From Chiridota heheva (Eukaryota > Echinodermata > Holothuroidea > Apodida > Chiridotidae): a stretch of DNA of 64,000 nucleotides. The notes beneath the pieces are model-generated. The model made no database searches. It saw only the letters and a list, made by a program, of their open reading frames with translations, and was not told the origin of the DNA. Of the stretch, positions 1 through 30,428 are shown in pieces. The position numbers and the translations under genes were made by a program. Position 1 is the first letter of the stretch; every line of letters begins with the position of its first letter. Where the stretch lies: NCBI GenBank assembly GCA_020152595.1, contig JAIGNY010004239.1, positions 280,001 to 344,000 of the forward strand. The letters run 5' to 3'.

Positions 1-370
1 GAGCAAGAATTTTCCCCTAAATTGTCCAATTTCTTGTTATTACATAAATTAGCCTAATTTTCATCATGTTTTGGTGCAAAAATTGGCACCTATTATGATC
101 CTGGTAATTGAAATCTTTATATTTTGCAGTACGGTCTGTTACACACATTTAAAATGGCTGGAGAATGGCCCTACTAGCCGACCTGGCCCCTTAGTTCTCC
201 CAAGGATCTTCTAAGACCATTCCAAATTCCAAAACTATGAAAAGAAGAGCAGTATAACACACACAGTTTAAGTAAGAACTTTGAGAGATGATTAACTAAT
301 GAGATCACGTTTGTCAAACTTTTCTTGAATAACTAGACATTATAAAGAATACAAATCCCCTCACTGCTGA
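1..370. other. No gene recognised; possible diverged repeat unit
   Basis: No exon is recognised here. Bases about 165-230 (GAATGGCCCTACTAGCC through AAGACCATTCC) loosely resemble one unit of the hairpin array at 29682-30062. The match is weak. Confidence 0.25.
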
Positions 371-392
371 TTGCGCAACTTCCACCCTTTGT

Positions 393-1070
393 CTCTCATG
401 GCATCCCAACCTGTCCTACATGGCATCCCGACCTGTCCTACATGGCATCCCGACCTGTCCTACATGCCGTCCCGACCTGTCCTACATGCCGTTCCGACCT
501 GTCCTACATGCCGTCCCGACCTGTCCTACATGCCGTCCCGACCTGTCCTACATGCCGTCCGACCTGTCCTACATGCCGTCCCGACCTGTCCTACATGCCG
601 TCCCGACCTGTCCTACATGCCGTCCCGACCTGTCCTACATGCCGTCCCGACCTGTCCTACATGCCGTCCCGACCTGTCCTACATGCCGTCCCGAACGTCC
701 TACATGCCGTCCCGACCTGTCCTACATGCCATCCCAACCTGTCCTACATGCCATCCCAACCTGTCCTATATGCCATCCCAACCTGTCCTACATGCCATCC
801 CAACCTGTCCTACATGCCCTCCCAGCCTGTCCTACATGCCATCCCAACTTGTCCTACATGCCATCCCAACCTGTCCTACATGCCATCCCAACCTGTCCTA
901 CATGCCATTCCAACCTGTCCTACATGCCCTCCCAGCCTGTCCTACATGCCATCCCAACTTGTCCTATATGCCATCCCAACCTGTCCTACATGCCATCCCA
1001 ACCTGTCCTACATGCCATTCCAACCTGTCCTACATGCCATTCCAACCTGTCCCACATGCCATCACACCTA
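393..1070. repeat. 22-bp minisatellite, about 30 copies, two sequence domains
   Basis: The unit contains GACCTGTCCTACATGCC. Copies on the left (to about 722) carry CCGTCCCG; copies on the right carry CCATCCCA or CCATTCCA. The period is not a multiple of three and the unit has no stop, so all three forward frames stay open; these are not genes. It lies upstream of the first visible CDCA7 exon. Confidence 0.95.
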
Positions 1071-1273
1071 CTACATGCCATTTCACACCCTATGTACTTC
1101 ATGCAATCACACCCGAGACCACCTTATGCCATCAAAACTGAAATTCAGATTACACCCATCACAGTCAAAAATCTAATGGGCTGAAGAATGGCCAACAAAG
1201 AATTGTATTGCTGTTCATAGAAGTGTTATTATAGCCTATAAAGCTTCTTACATGCACAAATTCTTCTTCACAG

Positions 1274-15660
<14,387 letters not shown>

Positions 15661-15785
15661 TTTCTTTCTTTTGTTATGTTGCTTAAACTGAAGAACATAC
15701 CCTAAAAACTCTTCCATACCCCCATAAATATCCCTCATGAAAACCTGGCTTCAAGTTAATAAATAATTTATATGACTTTTTTCAA

Positions 15786-16742
15786 ATGCATTATGCCCGT
15801 TGTTATCCCCCAATGCATTATGTCCACTGTAATCCCCCATGCATTATGCCCATTGTAATCCCCCATGCATGCCCTTTGCAGTCCCCAATGCATTATGCCC
15901 ATTGTAATCCCTTAATGCATGCTCATTGTAATCCCCCAATGTATTATGCCCATTGTAATCCCCCAATGTATTATGTCCATTGTAATCCCCCAATGCATTA
16001 TGTCCACTGTAATCCCCTAATGCATTATGCCCATTGTAATTCCCCAATGCATTATGTCCATTGTAATCCCCTAATGCATACCCTTTGCAATCCCCCAAAG
16101 CATTATGCCCATTGTAATCCATCAATGCATTATGTCCATTTTAATACCCCAATCCGCTACGCCCATTGTAATCCCCCGATGCACTAGGCCCATTGTGATC
16201 CTCTAATGCATGCCCATTGTAATGCATTATGCCCATTGCAATTCCCCAATGTAATCCCCCAATGCATGCCCTTTGCAATTCCCCAATGCATTATGCCCAT
16301 TGTAATCCCTTAATGCCTGCTCATTGTAATCCCCCAATGCATTATGCCCATTGTAATCCCCCAATGCACTATGCCCATTGTAATCCCCCAATGCACTATG
16401 CCCATTGTAATCCCCCAATGCACTATGCCCATTGTAATCCCCCAATGCATTATGTCCACTGTAATCCCCCAATGCATTATGCGTATTGTAATCCCCGAAT
16501 GCATGCCCATTGTAATCCCCAATGCATTATGCCCATTGTAATCCCCTAATGCATTATGCCCATTGTAATCCCCTAATGCAATATGCCCATTGTAATGCCC
16601 ATTGTAATCCCCCGATGCACTATGCCCATTGTATTTCCCAATGCACTATGCCCATTGTATTTCCCAATGCACTATGCCCATTGTAATCCCCCGATGCACT
16701 ATGCCCATTGTAATACCCCAATGCATTATAGCCATTGTAACC
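15786..16742. repeat. 27-bp minisatellite, about 35 copies
   Basis: The core is GCATTATGCCCATTGTAATC followed by four to five C. The period equals nine codons, so open frames appear in several frames on both strands (the repeating HYAHCNPPM type). They end where copies are imperfect. It starts about 130 bp after the CDCA7 polyadenylation signals. Confidence 0.95.
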
Positions 16743-18662
<1,920 letters not shown>

Positions 18663-18743
18663 TAGGAAACAGGAGTTTTCGAAATATTTGGTTTATAAGA
18701 ATATCTGTTGGCTAGAGACATTGTCATTTTTTCCTATTTTGTT

Positions 18744-19022
<279 letters not shown>

Positions 19023-19070
19023 GTTTATAAGAATATCTGTTGGCTAGAGACATTGTCATTTTTCCTATTT

Positions 19071-20543
<1,473 letters not shown>

Positions 20544-20553
20544 ATTACGTAAT
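20544..20553. promoter_or_regulatory. Palindromic bZIP-type site upstream of the PAFAH2-like start
   Basis: ATTACGTAAT is a perfect 10-bp palindrome of the PAR-bZIP/C-EBP type, 113 bp before the start codon. Such sites occur by chance; this is only a candidate. Confidence 0.25.
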
Positions 20554-20666
20554 TTACGCCGGTACATCACAGTCAGACATTAACGCTAGTATCACCTGTG
20601 GGTCCATCCACCAACCAGCGAACTGACCGATTCACTGTGATTTTTTTAATTCATATTTTCTGAAAG

Positions 20667-20770
20667 ATGTCTGCAACGCAACCAGTCATTAAGGGTGTTA
20701 TTCCAGGCGGTGGGCAGTATGCAGTTGGCTGCACTGATTTTATGTCAAGATCATCTGACATCCAACTAGG
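20667..20770 (+). CDS. PAFAH2: PAFAH2-like exon 1
   Basis: ATG 20667 follows A at -3. The 34 codons include MSATQPVIKG and then GQYAVGCTDFM, the conserved N-terminal motif of the family. The donor is GTACAG after phase 2 (CTA-GG); the split Gly codon is completed by the first base of exon 2. No hydrophobic signal peptide is present. Confidence 0.88.
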
Positions 20771-23700
20771 GTACAGTAATTGTTAAACGTTACACTTCAC
20801 AACAATGTAGGCTCAGAACAAGTCTTATTATTTTACAATGACAGTCAATGACATTGAGTGACAATCAAAGGTGGCAAGCAATGAACCTGATAATGTGTTC
20901 CAATCTGTAATTGTTAACTATTAAGTTTTGTAATACTACATCACTGGTATACAGTAAATAGTATAGCAAATAGCGGTAAAATTCTATATAGGCCCCCCCT
21001 AAGGAGTTTTGCTTTTTGTTTTTTTCCCATTACATTGATGTATTTTAACTGTTTTCCTTATTAGAATTTGATCTTTTAAGTAGAAACTAACCAAAATTGT
21101 TAAAAAAAGAGGATAAAATCTTACATTTTGGCTTTCCAATCAAAACTTTTACTTGTCAGTGTAGGCTAGTAGCCTACTGTTGTACAGGCAAGTGGAGTCT
21201 GCAAGCTGTTTTGCCATTTAACTGAAATAAACAAAAATGTGTGCATAATTAATGTAATGTGATCCTCATTTTCAGGCTAGGTTTTAGGATTAGGTTTTAA
21301 GATTAGATTTTAGGATTAGGGTTAAAATATGATTAGGTTTTAGGATTAGGTTTTAGGATTAGGTTTCAGGATTAGGGTTAAGGATTAGGGTTTTAGGATT
21401 AGTTTTTTTTTGAGGATTTTGACATTGTTTAAAACTCCTTTGCTACGTTAGTTAGTTTGTTGCCAGGCCTTTAGTTTCATTCAAAATGGCTAACAAGAAC
21501 TCAAAAGTTTGTGAGTTTGTGATTTTGTTATCCTTTTCAACAAAATTTGCATAAAAAGGTATAAATTTGAAATTATTTTGAAATAATGGTAAAAAAACAG
21601 TAAAATTGCTGAAATAAGGTAAGAAATTTTGTCAAAATGACTCAAAAGTATGGATTTTCTTGAAGCCTAAAATGTTTTCTCCAAATTTCATCGGATTGAA
21701 GTAAAAACCCATTTTTTCCCCAAAAAATTCCTAGATTGTTGACTAAAATTGATGTTTTAAGATTTTTCAATCTTAAAAAAAGTTTCAGAGAAATCGGTCT
21801 GCAATAACTATTAAAAATGTTGAAATTAATCTCTTTGTAGTGATTTACATGTACCAGTATACTAGGATTTTTCCAATATCATGCTGAATAAACTTGAGTT
21901 GAATTACATTTTTTTTATGGCTATTCTCATTTTACAATTACAGTATGCCAGTAACCTAACAGCCTAAGGACATTTTTGCAATATGCTGTGCATAAAACTG
22001 CAATGTAACATAGTTGTTTTGTTCTTTCCTTTGCATTTGTTTGCAACAAGCACCTATGATTATCTGTTAATTTATTTTCTTTACTTGTTCAAGTAGCATA
22101 CATGTGAAGATTTTCTACATAAGTTAACTTAAAATGATTTTATGGGGGAAAGGGCAAATGACTCCCATTCCCCAGCACCACCACTGCATGACTGGCATTT
22201 CGAGTACCATTAAAGGTTGTTTCTTATTTTCATGGCTAACGCATTATAATATTATCAGTTTATTAACCCTCAGGAAGGACAGGAAGTTAAGTCTTAGTTA
22301 TGCACTTGTCAGTTGTATGACTCGCCCCTACTATGCCTGGCAATGTCAGTCAAAGGTGAGTCATTGACATATGCAATAGTGACTCACATGTGCATCATTG
22401 TACCAAATTGTCAGTCACCAGAGTGACTCAGGGGTGGGTCAATTTACTTCACACCCATTGACTTTGTACAAAGGTGATTGATTTGGGGTAAGTCATTTCC
22501 CCCAAAAATGTCAGTCACCTAAGTGACTGAGGGTGCATCAATGTACATGTTTTTCCCACCCACTTTGGTGCAATAGACTGACCTTGTCCAGGGGTGTAGG
22601 GGTGAGCCACACAATTGACAAGTGCATTAGGCCTATTGGAAAATAGAAATAGAAATCTTTAAAAAAAATCAAGGTTATTAAAGAATCACTATTTATTTGT
22701 AAAACAGCACACCAAGAGGGAAAATTTTAAGTCTCAGATCTCTGACGTTTATTAAGAATAAGTCCAACAATAACTCCAACAGTGCATACAATCTTACTTT
22801 CCAATGCTTTCTTTCACAACTATGGGAGAGTAATTCTGTTATTGTTTACCCTATCAGACTTCTCGCAGCAGTCGGACCTAAAATGGAACTGATATACATG
22901 TAAGAACTGGCTGATTTCTCTTAGTGATGGGTTGTGCAAACTGGCAGCTAAGATCCCATTGCCATATCCAAGCTTAATCTGATAGGTTTAGGCTGCCTAG
23001 GCTTTGACTGGCAGAGGCGGTGGAAGATGTTTGAAAGTGGAGGAAGAAGAAGGGAGGGGGCACAGGATCTGAGTGGTACTTTTCATTGTATTTTCAAAAC
23101 ATGTCAGTAGCACAGCAATATACTTTATATGGTCAACCCTCCCTCCTCCTCCCTCCCGGAAAATTTATAAACTTGAATAGGTTCGAACATCACTGGTAGG
23201 GGTGAGCTAAGAAATTTTATTAGTGGGTGTGAAGGAATATTTCCCAACAAAATTCTTGATGCCATTAGCTAGCGCAAAGTGCTATCCCAAAGGGCATGGG
23301 GTCTAGGGGCCCACCTTAGGGCCCCTAGTGGGGTCCAGGGGCAAAGCCCTGGTAGTGGTCCAGAAGGCAAAGCCCCTGGAAGCTCTGCGATTTTAGGCAT
23401 TTTATGGCTGATATTTTTATCTAAAATCAACACAGATTTACATGGTAATATCACCCTAAAACAGCAAGAAAATTAAACTATTTGGGCCCCTATACGTTCC
23501 ATTTTACATGGGGACTTTGTTTGTGTTTGTTTTAAAACTGAAACACTGGCATTCATTTACAGTGTATAGGTACCATTTGTTATGAACTACAGAACAAGTA
23601 AAAATGCTAAATACATTTTGGAATTCTTTTTCTTATCATTATTGACCAACAAATATTTTGCTTTGTATTACCATGGGTCATCTCTACAAATACTCTTATT

Positions 23701-25378
23701 GATTTTATCTTGTACCTGTCGGCTTGTTCACAATTGATGATGGAAGACACTGGTGTACGAAAATCTTAATTAAATAATAGCAACATCTCATTCCCTGACA
23801 TTTATAATAGACCACCATTTCGAGTTCAGTAACTTGCCTTTATTTTTGATAATTAAATATTCATGTCTGTACAATGTATGTGACTCTAGGCATCATTCAA
23901 CTTGTTAGTAATTTGCACAAGCTATTTTTCCTAAAAACCTGGACACTCGGAGTCTGATTACTATGGAGTACTGCAGGGTGCAACTGCCACATGTCGCAAA
24001 CATTCAACTTAAATTTCGAGTATATTTTTCAGAAATTATGCCAAAGAAATTGTAAATGTGTGGCCCTTGAAAAGTTAAAATTCAACCGTAAATTGATAAA
24101 AGCCCCAAACAAACACATCTCTTCAAATATGTAAGTACTATTTACAAAAATCAACAATCTTTAAAGTGGTCCTGCCATGCCTCCCAAAAAAGTTGAGATT
24201 TAACCTGATATATGTTTTTCATATCCCTAATTTCAATAATCTGTTAAGAAGTCCTGGAAATAAGTCCATTTTCATAATGAAAAAGGACTTAAAAATTGAT
24301 CATTTATTGCTCGCTCTGAAAAAAAAAAAAAAACAAGGTGAAAGGGATTTGTGACATCATAACAGCTTGCTACATCATTTCAGGGACTGCTGATCATAAA
24401 CAATGCATGACACACATGTACACTCCGACTTGCTGTCTATACTCCCATTGTAAGTTATTGCTCCTACCCCCTTCTGTTTCTACAAAGTCATATGGTCATC
24501 GTTCGTTTTAATCTTCAGCTGCTTTATTCTGGAACAATCTACCAACACATATCAAAGAGGCTCAAACTGTAACTAACTTTAAATCATTGTTAAAAAAACA
24601 CATCTTTTCTCACTTCTATAAGTTGTTTTCCTATTTTTCCCCCTTTTATTTTATTTGGGTTTTATTTCAGCACAATGAAACTAGTGTGTTTTGCGCTTTA
24701 TAAGAACTGTATATTATTATTATTATTACACATACTAACCTCGTACAAATAGCATCTGATTACGAAAGTTTTTCAGGCTGTTAAATCTTAATTTGTCATT
24801 TTCAAGTTCAAGCTATGATCAAAAATGATTTGGAAATAAATGAAGAACATTTTCATAATGAAGGGGATGCCGTTCCTTTTGAATTTGAACCGCTTGCAGA
24901 CGTGAAAGAAGGATATCAGGCTTGCAACCTTTACACGGACCTACAGTACTAAGCCTGCATAGTCGGCATGGAATTCTTACTGTTTTGCAAGTAATATTTT
25001 GTAAAACAATCAAATTGAAGTGTCTGCTTTGTGATTTAGACTTATAGATCATGATTAGCCATTGTATGGTTCATGAATCGAAATACTTAATGTCTAATAT
25101 AACATGAAAAGCAAAAGGGTCCTTATGGAGGCCATAATTGTTTTGCTGCTAAGAATAATTTTTAAACTATTTTTAGAATAAATTAGACCAGATGGCCCAA
25201 ATTCACACCCAGTCTTCAGCGAATCAGTGGCAAGTTGCATGTTTTTTTTTTAGTATCCAAAATAAAGGCGAGCGAAATTTGGGGTATTTTGCTTGATGTT
25301 TGTGCTACTTTTTCAATCTGTCAATCAAGAGATCAATTATAATAAGGGGACTTAAATATATTTTAATATTTTTAAAAA

Positions 25379-25409
<31 letters not shown>

Positions 25410-28400
25410 GTATCTCTGTCAAGTCTGTAAAGGGGCACCTTTTAAATTTGACAAAGAAGATGGGGAGAGGCCCGAGAGGGCACATCAGTTTATGTCATTA
25501 CAATGGCCCAGGTGCATGGCCCATTTCAAAGATGGCCCACTAATGAAATTTGGGGTTGCTCGCATACTCTAAAAAGGCCTAATTTAAAGAGTTGTACAAA
25601 TTATAAGGTGGGAAAACTAAGGCAGGAACTTAAAGGCAAAAGTTTTTTTAAAGTATAAAGAAGTCCAATATTGTCCAATATGTATAGGGCTGTTGGGTCC
25701 CAACTTTGTTTTGGGAAAAATTCAGAATAGTGTATGCGTGCGAAGCATGGGAAATTCTACATTTTTAGTCTTTCCAGCTAGGGCAATATTTGTGTTACTT
25801 TATTTATTTAAAAATCATAAATATATGAAGAAAAAAAGGTTTTCAATGTTTGCAAGGGTATCTTCCTTCTCTAAAACAGCACTTGTCCTCTTTGAAAAAG
25901 CATCTTTTTTTCCTCTCTGAAAGGGCACTATTGAAACTGTTGAAAAAAGTGTGTGGGGACATTCCCCAGTCCCCCCCCCCCCCCATCCTTCTCTGGTTCC
26001 ACCACCTATGCTGTCTGGTCACTGCAACTGTCAGCACACACTCCCCAAGCACTGAAAAGAGTTTGGTGTGAATTGGAATAATCTTACGAGCTTGTGCAGG
26101 CTGGCAGCAGTGAGATCCCATAGCCAAGCCCATGGCTTTGTTTCTGTTATGGTCAATACAACTGCCAGTCTGAACTCCTCAAGCACTGAAAACTAAACTG
26201 TTTAGCTTGCTTCTCAATTATAACTCACTGATTCCTAATGAACCACACCTTATTTCACATGATTAACAATTTGGAATTTGCACAAGTAGTGCCTACCATA
26301 GCGCTATACAGCTCCATGTGTCTACTAAACACATTACAAAATTAGATGCCTAACTGGTAATCTCATTAACATACTTAATCTTCAACAAAAACCCCAAAAG
26401 AAATGCAAAGGATTGTCTATTACTTCTCGTGCACCAGAGCAATAAATAAGAAACTTAAAATACTTGGTTACATAACACCATTACTGTCTTAAGTGATAAA
26501 CAAGTATTCACTTCAAGTGACCTATGGAACCATGGGAGATCACTCTAGGCAAATCTTGGGTAGGAAGAAAACACAGGGTGTTACAATATTCTGTGTCCCA
26601 ATTAAAGAAAAAAGAAGATGGGTCACTTGTTTTCTTAAAAACTTGACTTGTCAAAAATGACAAGTCAAGTATCTGTAGAACAGGAGTACCAAATTCAATG
26701 GAAAATATTTGAATCTCAAGAACTCATCAAATCTAAGTTTAGTACATATTTTTAAATGATTAGTTCAGAGCTTGACGACAACGAGTGAACACACAATTAC
26801 AATGACGGGGTCGTTGCCTGCGTATTTGGTTATAATAGTAACAATGCTATCACGAAACGCTTAATACGACCCGGACGAGAACACAGGTACGACATACGGA
26901 CAGACATAACATCGACAACCAAGTCAATGTCCACGGCCTTTGATAACCAGTTGTGGTGCACTGGCGTGTCTACCCAACCCAGGCTTGAACCCGTGCCGGG
27001 CCTCGTGGTCTGGAGACAGGTATTATAACCGCTACACCACAGTAGGTAGATTATTCAGAGCTCAAGATAGTCTGTCTTATATGAAAAATGACTTTACAAG
27101 AAACAAAATAGTGAAGAAAGTATTCAAAAATTGCATTCCTTTAAGGAGATATTTAATTGTTAGAAGCTCTGTATCCATGATTTGTGTAGGAACGACTGAA
27201 ATCAGACTAATTGTGATGTCACAACCTCAGATTCTGCAAAGTCTTTATGTATTCTATTATATTTTGTTCTACGAATTTGTGGCTTATAAACAATTTGATA
27301 TTTCAGGAAAGTAGTAAAATAGAATCTAATAAGGGTATTTATAATTTACCACCTGAACAAAGTTTGAGGAAAACTAATAGAAATAGTAAAATAATTGAAC
27401 CAATTTTCTTTAAAATGCATTGACAATTGTTAAGAATGTGAGGATGAGGGCACTGACCTTTCATAGTAGACTTACCACCTGTCATTTTTACACATTAAAT
27501 GAGCACTAGACTGCAGTTAAGGAGATTTAAACTGTGGTATTATTCGTGTAGAAATGATTAAAATCAGACTACTTGTGATGTCATAGCCTCAGATTCCTCA
27601 AAGTCTTTATGTATTCTATCATATTTTGTCCTGCGATTTTGTGGCATAAAAACCATGGAATATGTCAGAAAAATAGTAAAACTGAATCTAGGAAGGGTAT
27701 TTATGGTGTACCACCTGAAGAAAGTTCGAGGAAAAATAATTTAACATGTGAAAAAATTAAATAAACTTTCTTTTAAATAAATTAACAATTGTTAAGAATG
27801 TAAGGATAAAGACACCAACTTCCAAAGTTACTACACCAGTTATTTCTACACAGATAAGGATTTAAAGTTAAATATCTCCTTAACAGAATAAGATATTTGA
27901 ATGCTTTCTTTACTATTCTGTTTCTTTTTAATCCTCTTTCATATACAGTAAGATGGACTTGATTGACCACTGAACTATAAATCCTTCAAGTTTTTCTTAG
28001 GTTTACTCTTGTAAGGTGTAGTACCTCATTGGTCAAGGAGTCATGTCATGTGATAGGAACCGGGTTCGACTCGCATAACGAGCCCTGCATTGTGTCCTTG
28101 AACAAGACACTCTACTTGCTCCAGTCCACTTAGCTGTAAATGAGTACCAGCACTACTGGGGAGTTGGCCTGCGATATGGGCTGGCTTCCTATCCAGGGAG
28201 AGTTGTGTGCTCTCACCCGCTTATGACAAGGCAACCAGGAATGTGCAACGGTCCTCAGGGATGAGTTGGGCCTTCAAGGCCAAGTGTATGGATTTAAGTA
28301 ACTTACAGGTTTAATCTTGAATTAAACAAAAAAAAAGAAAACTAACAACTTAACTTATTGACTTAAATGCTATGTACAATATTTTAGATTGCATGATTTC

Positions 28401-30347
28401 TGAATTTTTATGTTGTGTTCAGTAGTTGCAATCTGTCAAAATTTGGCATTTCAGAATGCAAATAATGTGAGTCACCTTATCTTGTTTCATTCAACAGATG
28501 CTTCTTCAGACTTTTCTACCCAACAGACAAGTCAAATGAAGATAAAACCAAATTTACATCATGGCTGCCATCACCAGATTATGCACGTGGATATGGTGAT
28601 ACGATGAGTTTCCCAGGATTTTCATTCGTCACAAAGATTTTTGCAGGTAACGTACTATTTTTATCACCAGTTTGAAAACAAACTTTTCCCACTAAGACAT
28701 CTACACGGATGAGTGATTTCAAGCACAAAAGTGACCTGATTACTCAGCACTGGCTTCTGTAATCTTATACACACAAAAAAACACAAAAATGGGCTACTTG
28801 ACTGTGGTGTGCATGGGAATATCAGACAAACAAACATTGTTTGGAGTGGAAACACAATACCCTGAACAGGAAGTCGGGTCAGCAATTGCCATACCTGAGT
28901 TTTCAGGATTAACTCAGGTGGCGGGTGTGGGTAGGCTTAAAGAGAAACTTTTCGGCATGCGCCTGTATAAATCTCCGCTTCACTTCATTCACATAATTTT
29001 GTCCTGTGTTTGACCCTTTTCTTACAAAAACAGGAAGTATGATCGACCTCTACACTTGAAAATAGGTAGACAAAATATTTCTTTACGTTAATTTTACACA
29101 CAAAAAAATGGAGATATTTCTGTCCTTGGATCGCTGTCTGCTTCATTATCCAAATTACCAGACTGGCTACACCGCTTGTTTGATCATTTTTTGGGAATAT
29201 GCAACTTTTGTGATTTACAAATTCAAACAAGAATATTACATCATATTTGTATCACTTCATGAGCTATGTTATTTTATTTTAAATGCATTCAAAACCATGT
29301 AAATACTAGATCAATTGATTAATTTTTAAAGTCAACTTATTTATTTATAATATGCAAATTTGTGTTATGTACAATATGGAATTTTTTTGATTTGTACTAT
29401 ATGCAAATTTCTTTCAATTTTATGCACATTTTGGATTTATTTGGACTACTTTAGCAATTATTCATAATGGTCTGCCTGAGTATCTGCTGGGAGGGTAGAG
29501 TTTGATAAATATCTGAAACTCAGACAGTTTAGATGAACCCGTGACAGATGGGAATTTTATAAGTCATATAATTACTGGATTTTTAAAACAAAATTACTGT
29601 ACAGATGTGTAGAATTACAGTACTGTACAGTATTACTGTACAACATATATACAATTACTGTATAGAATTACTCTATAGAGCCATTCCGCAGTCTGTCACA
29701 TAATTTACAGACTGTGGAATGGCCCTAGCAGATCCCTGGGAGACCCCAAGGGTCTGTTAGGGCCATTCTGCAGTCTGTCACATAATTCACAGACTGCGGA
29801 ATCGCCCTATAAGGTTCCTGGGAGACCCCATGCAAGGATCTGTTAGGGCCATTCTGCAGTCTGTCACATAATTCACTGACTGCGGAATTGCCCTATAAGG
29901 TTCTGGGAGACCCCAAGGGTCTGCTAGGGCCATTCTGCAGTCTGTCACATAATTCACAGACTGTGGAATGGCCCTATAAGATCCCTGGGAGACCCCAATG
30001 GTCTGCTAGGGCCATTCTGCAGTCTGTCACATAATTCACAGACTGTGGAATGGCCCTAGCAGATTCATAGGCTTTTGTGATAATACATCACAAATTTAGT
30101 TAAAGAAAATCTTAGATCTTATATCACCTATACCTCTGAAATAAACTTAAACTTAACTAAATTAAACAAGTAAGCTTGCATTGCAGGTTTACCAGGGCAC
30201 AAGGGGGAGGGGGGGGGGGGGAAGGGCATTTTCCCCCACTCCCTACTCATTCCCTAATTAGCATTTTTTTTAAACAGTAACAGTGACTTATTTTTACTTT
30301 TTAAATACTATTATTATTATTATTATTATATTATTATTATTATTTTA

Positions 30348-30428
<81 letters not shown>

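Noticed and set aside
371-1184. Three overlapping + strand frames of about 250 residues
   Set aside because: All lie in the 22-bp minisatellite; a stop-free unit with a period not divisible by three opens all frames. No protein domain is seen.
15786-16549. Open frames of 65-133 residues on both strands
   Set aside because: Products of the 27-bp array read in different frames.
29108-29302. 64-residue frame after the repeat copy
   Set aside because: Starts in the repeat family and has no conservation signal between copies.
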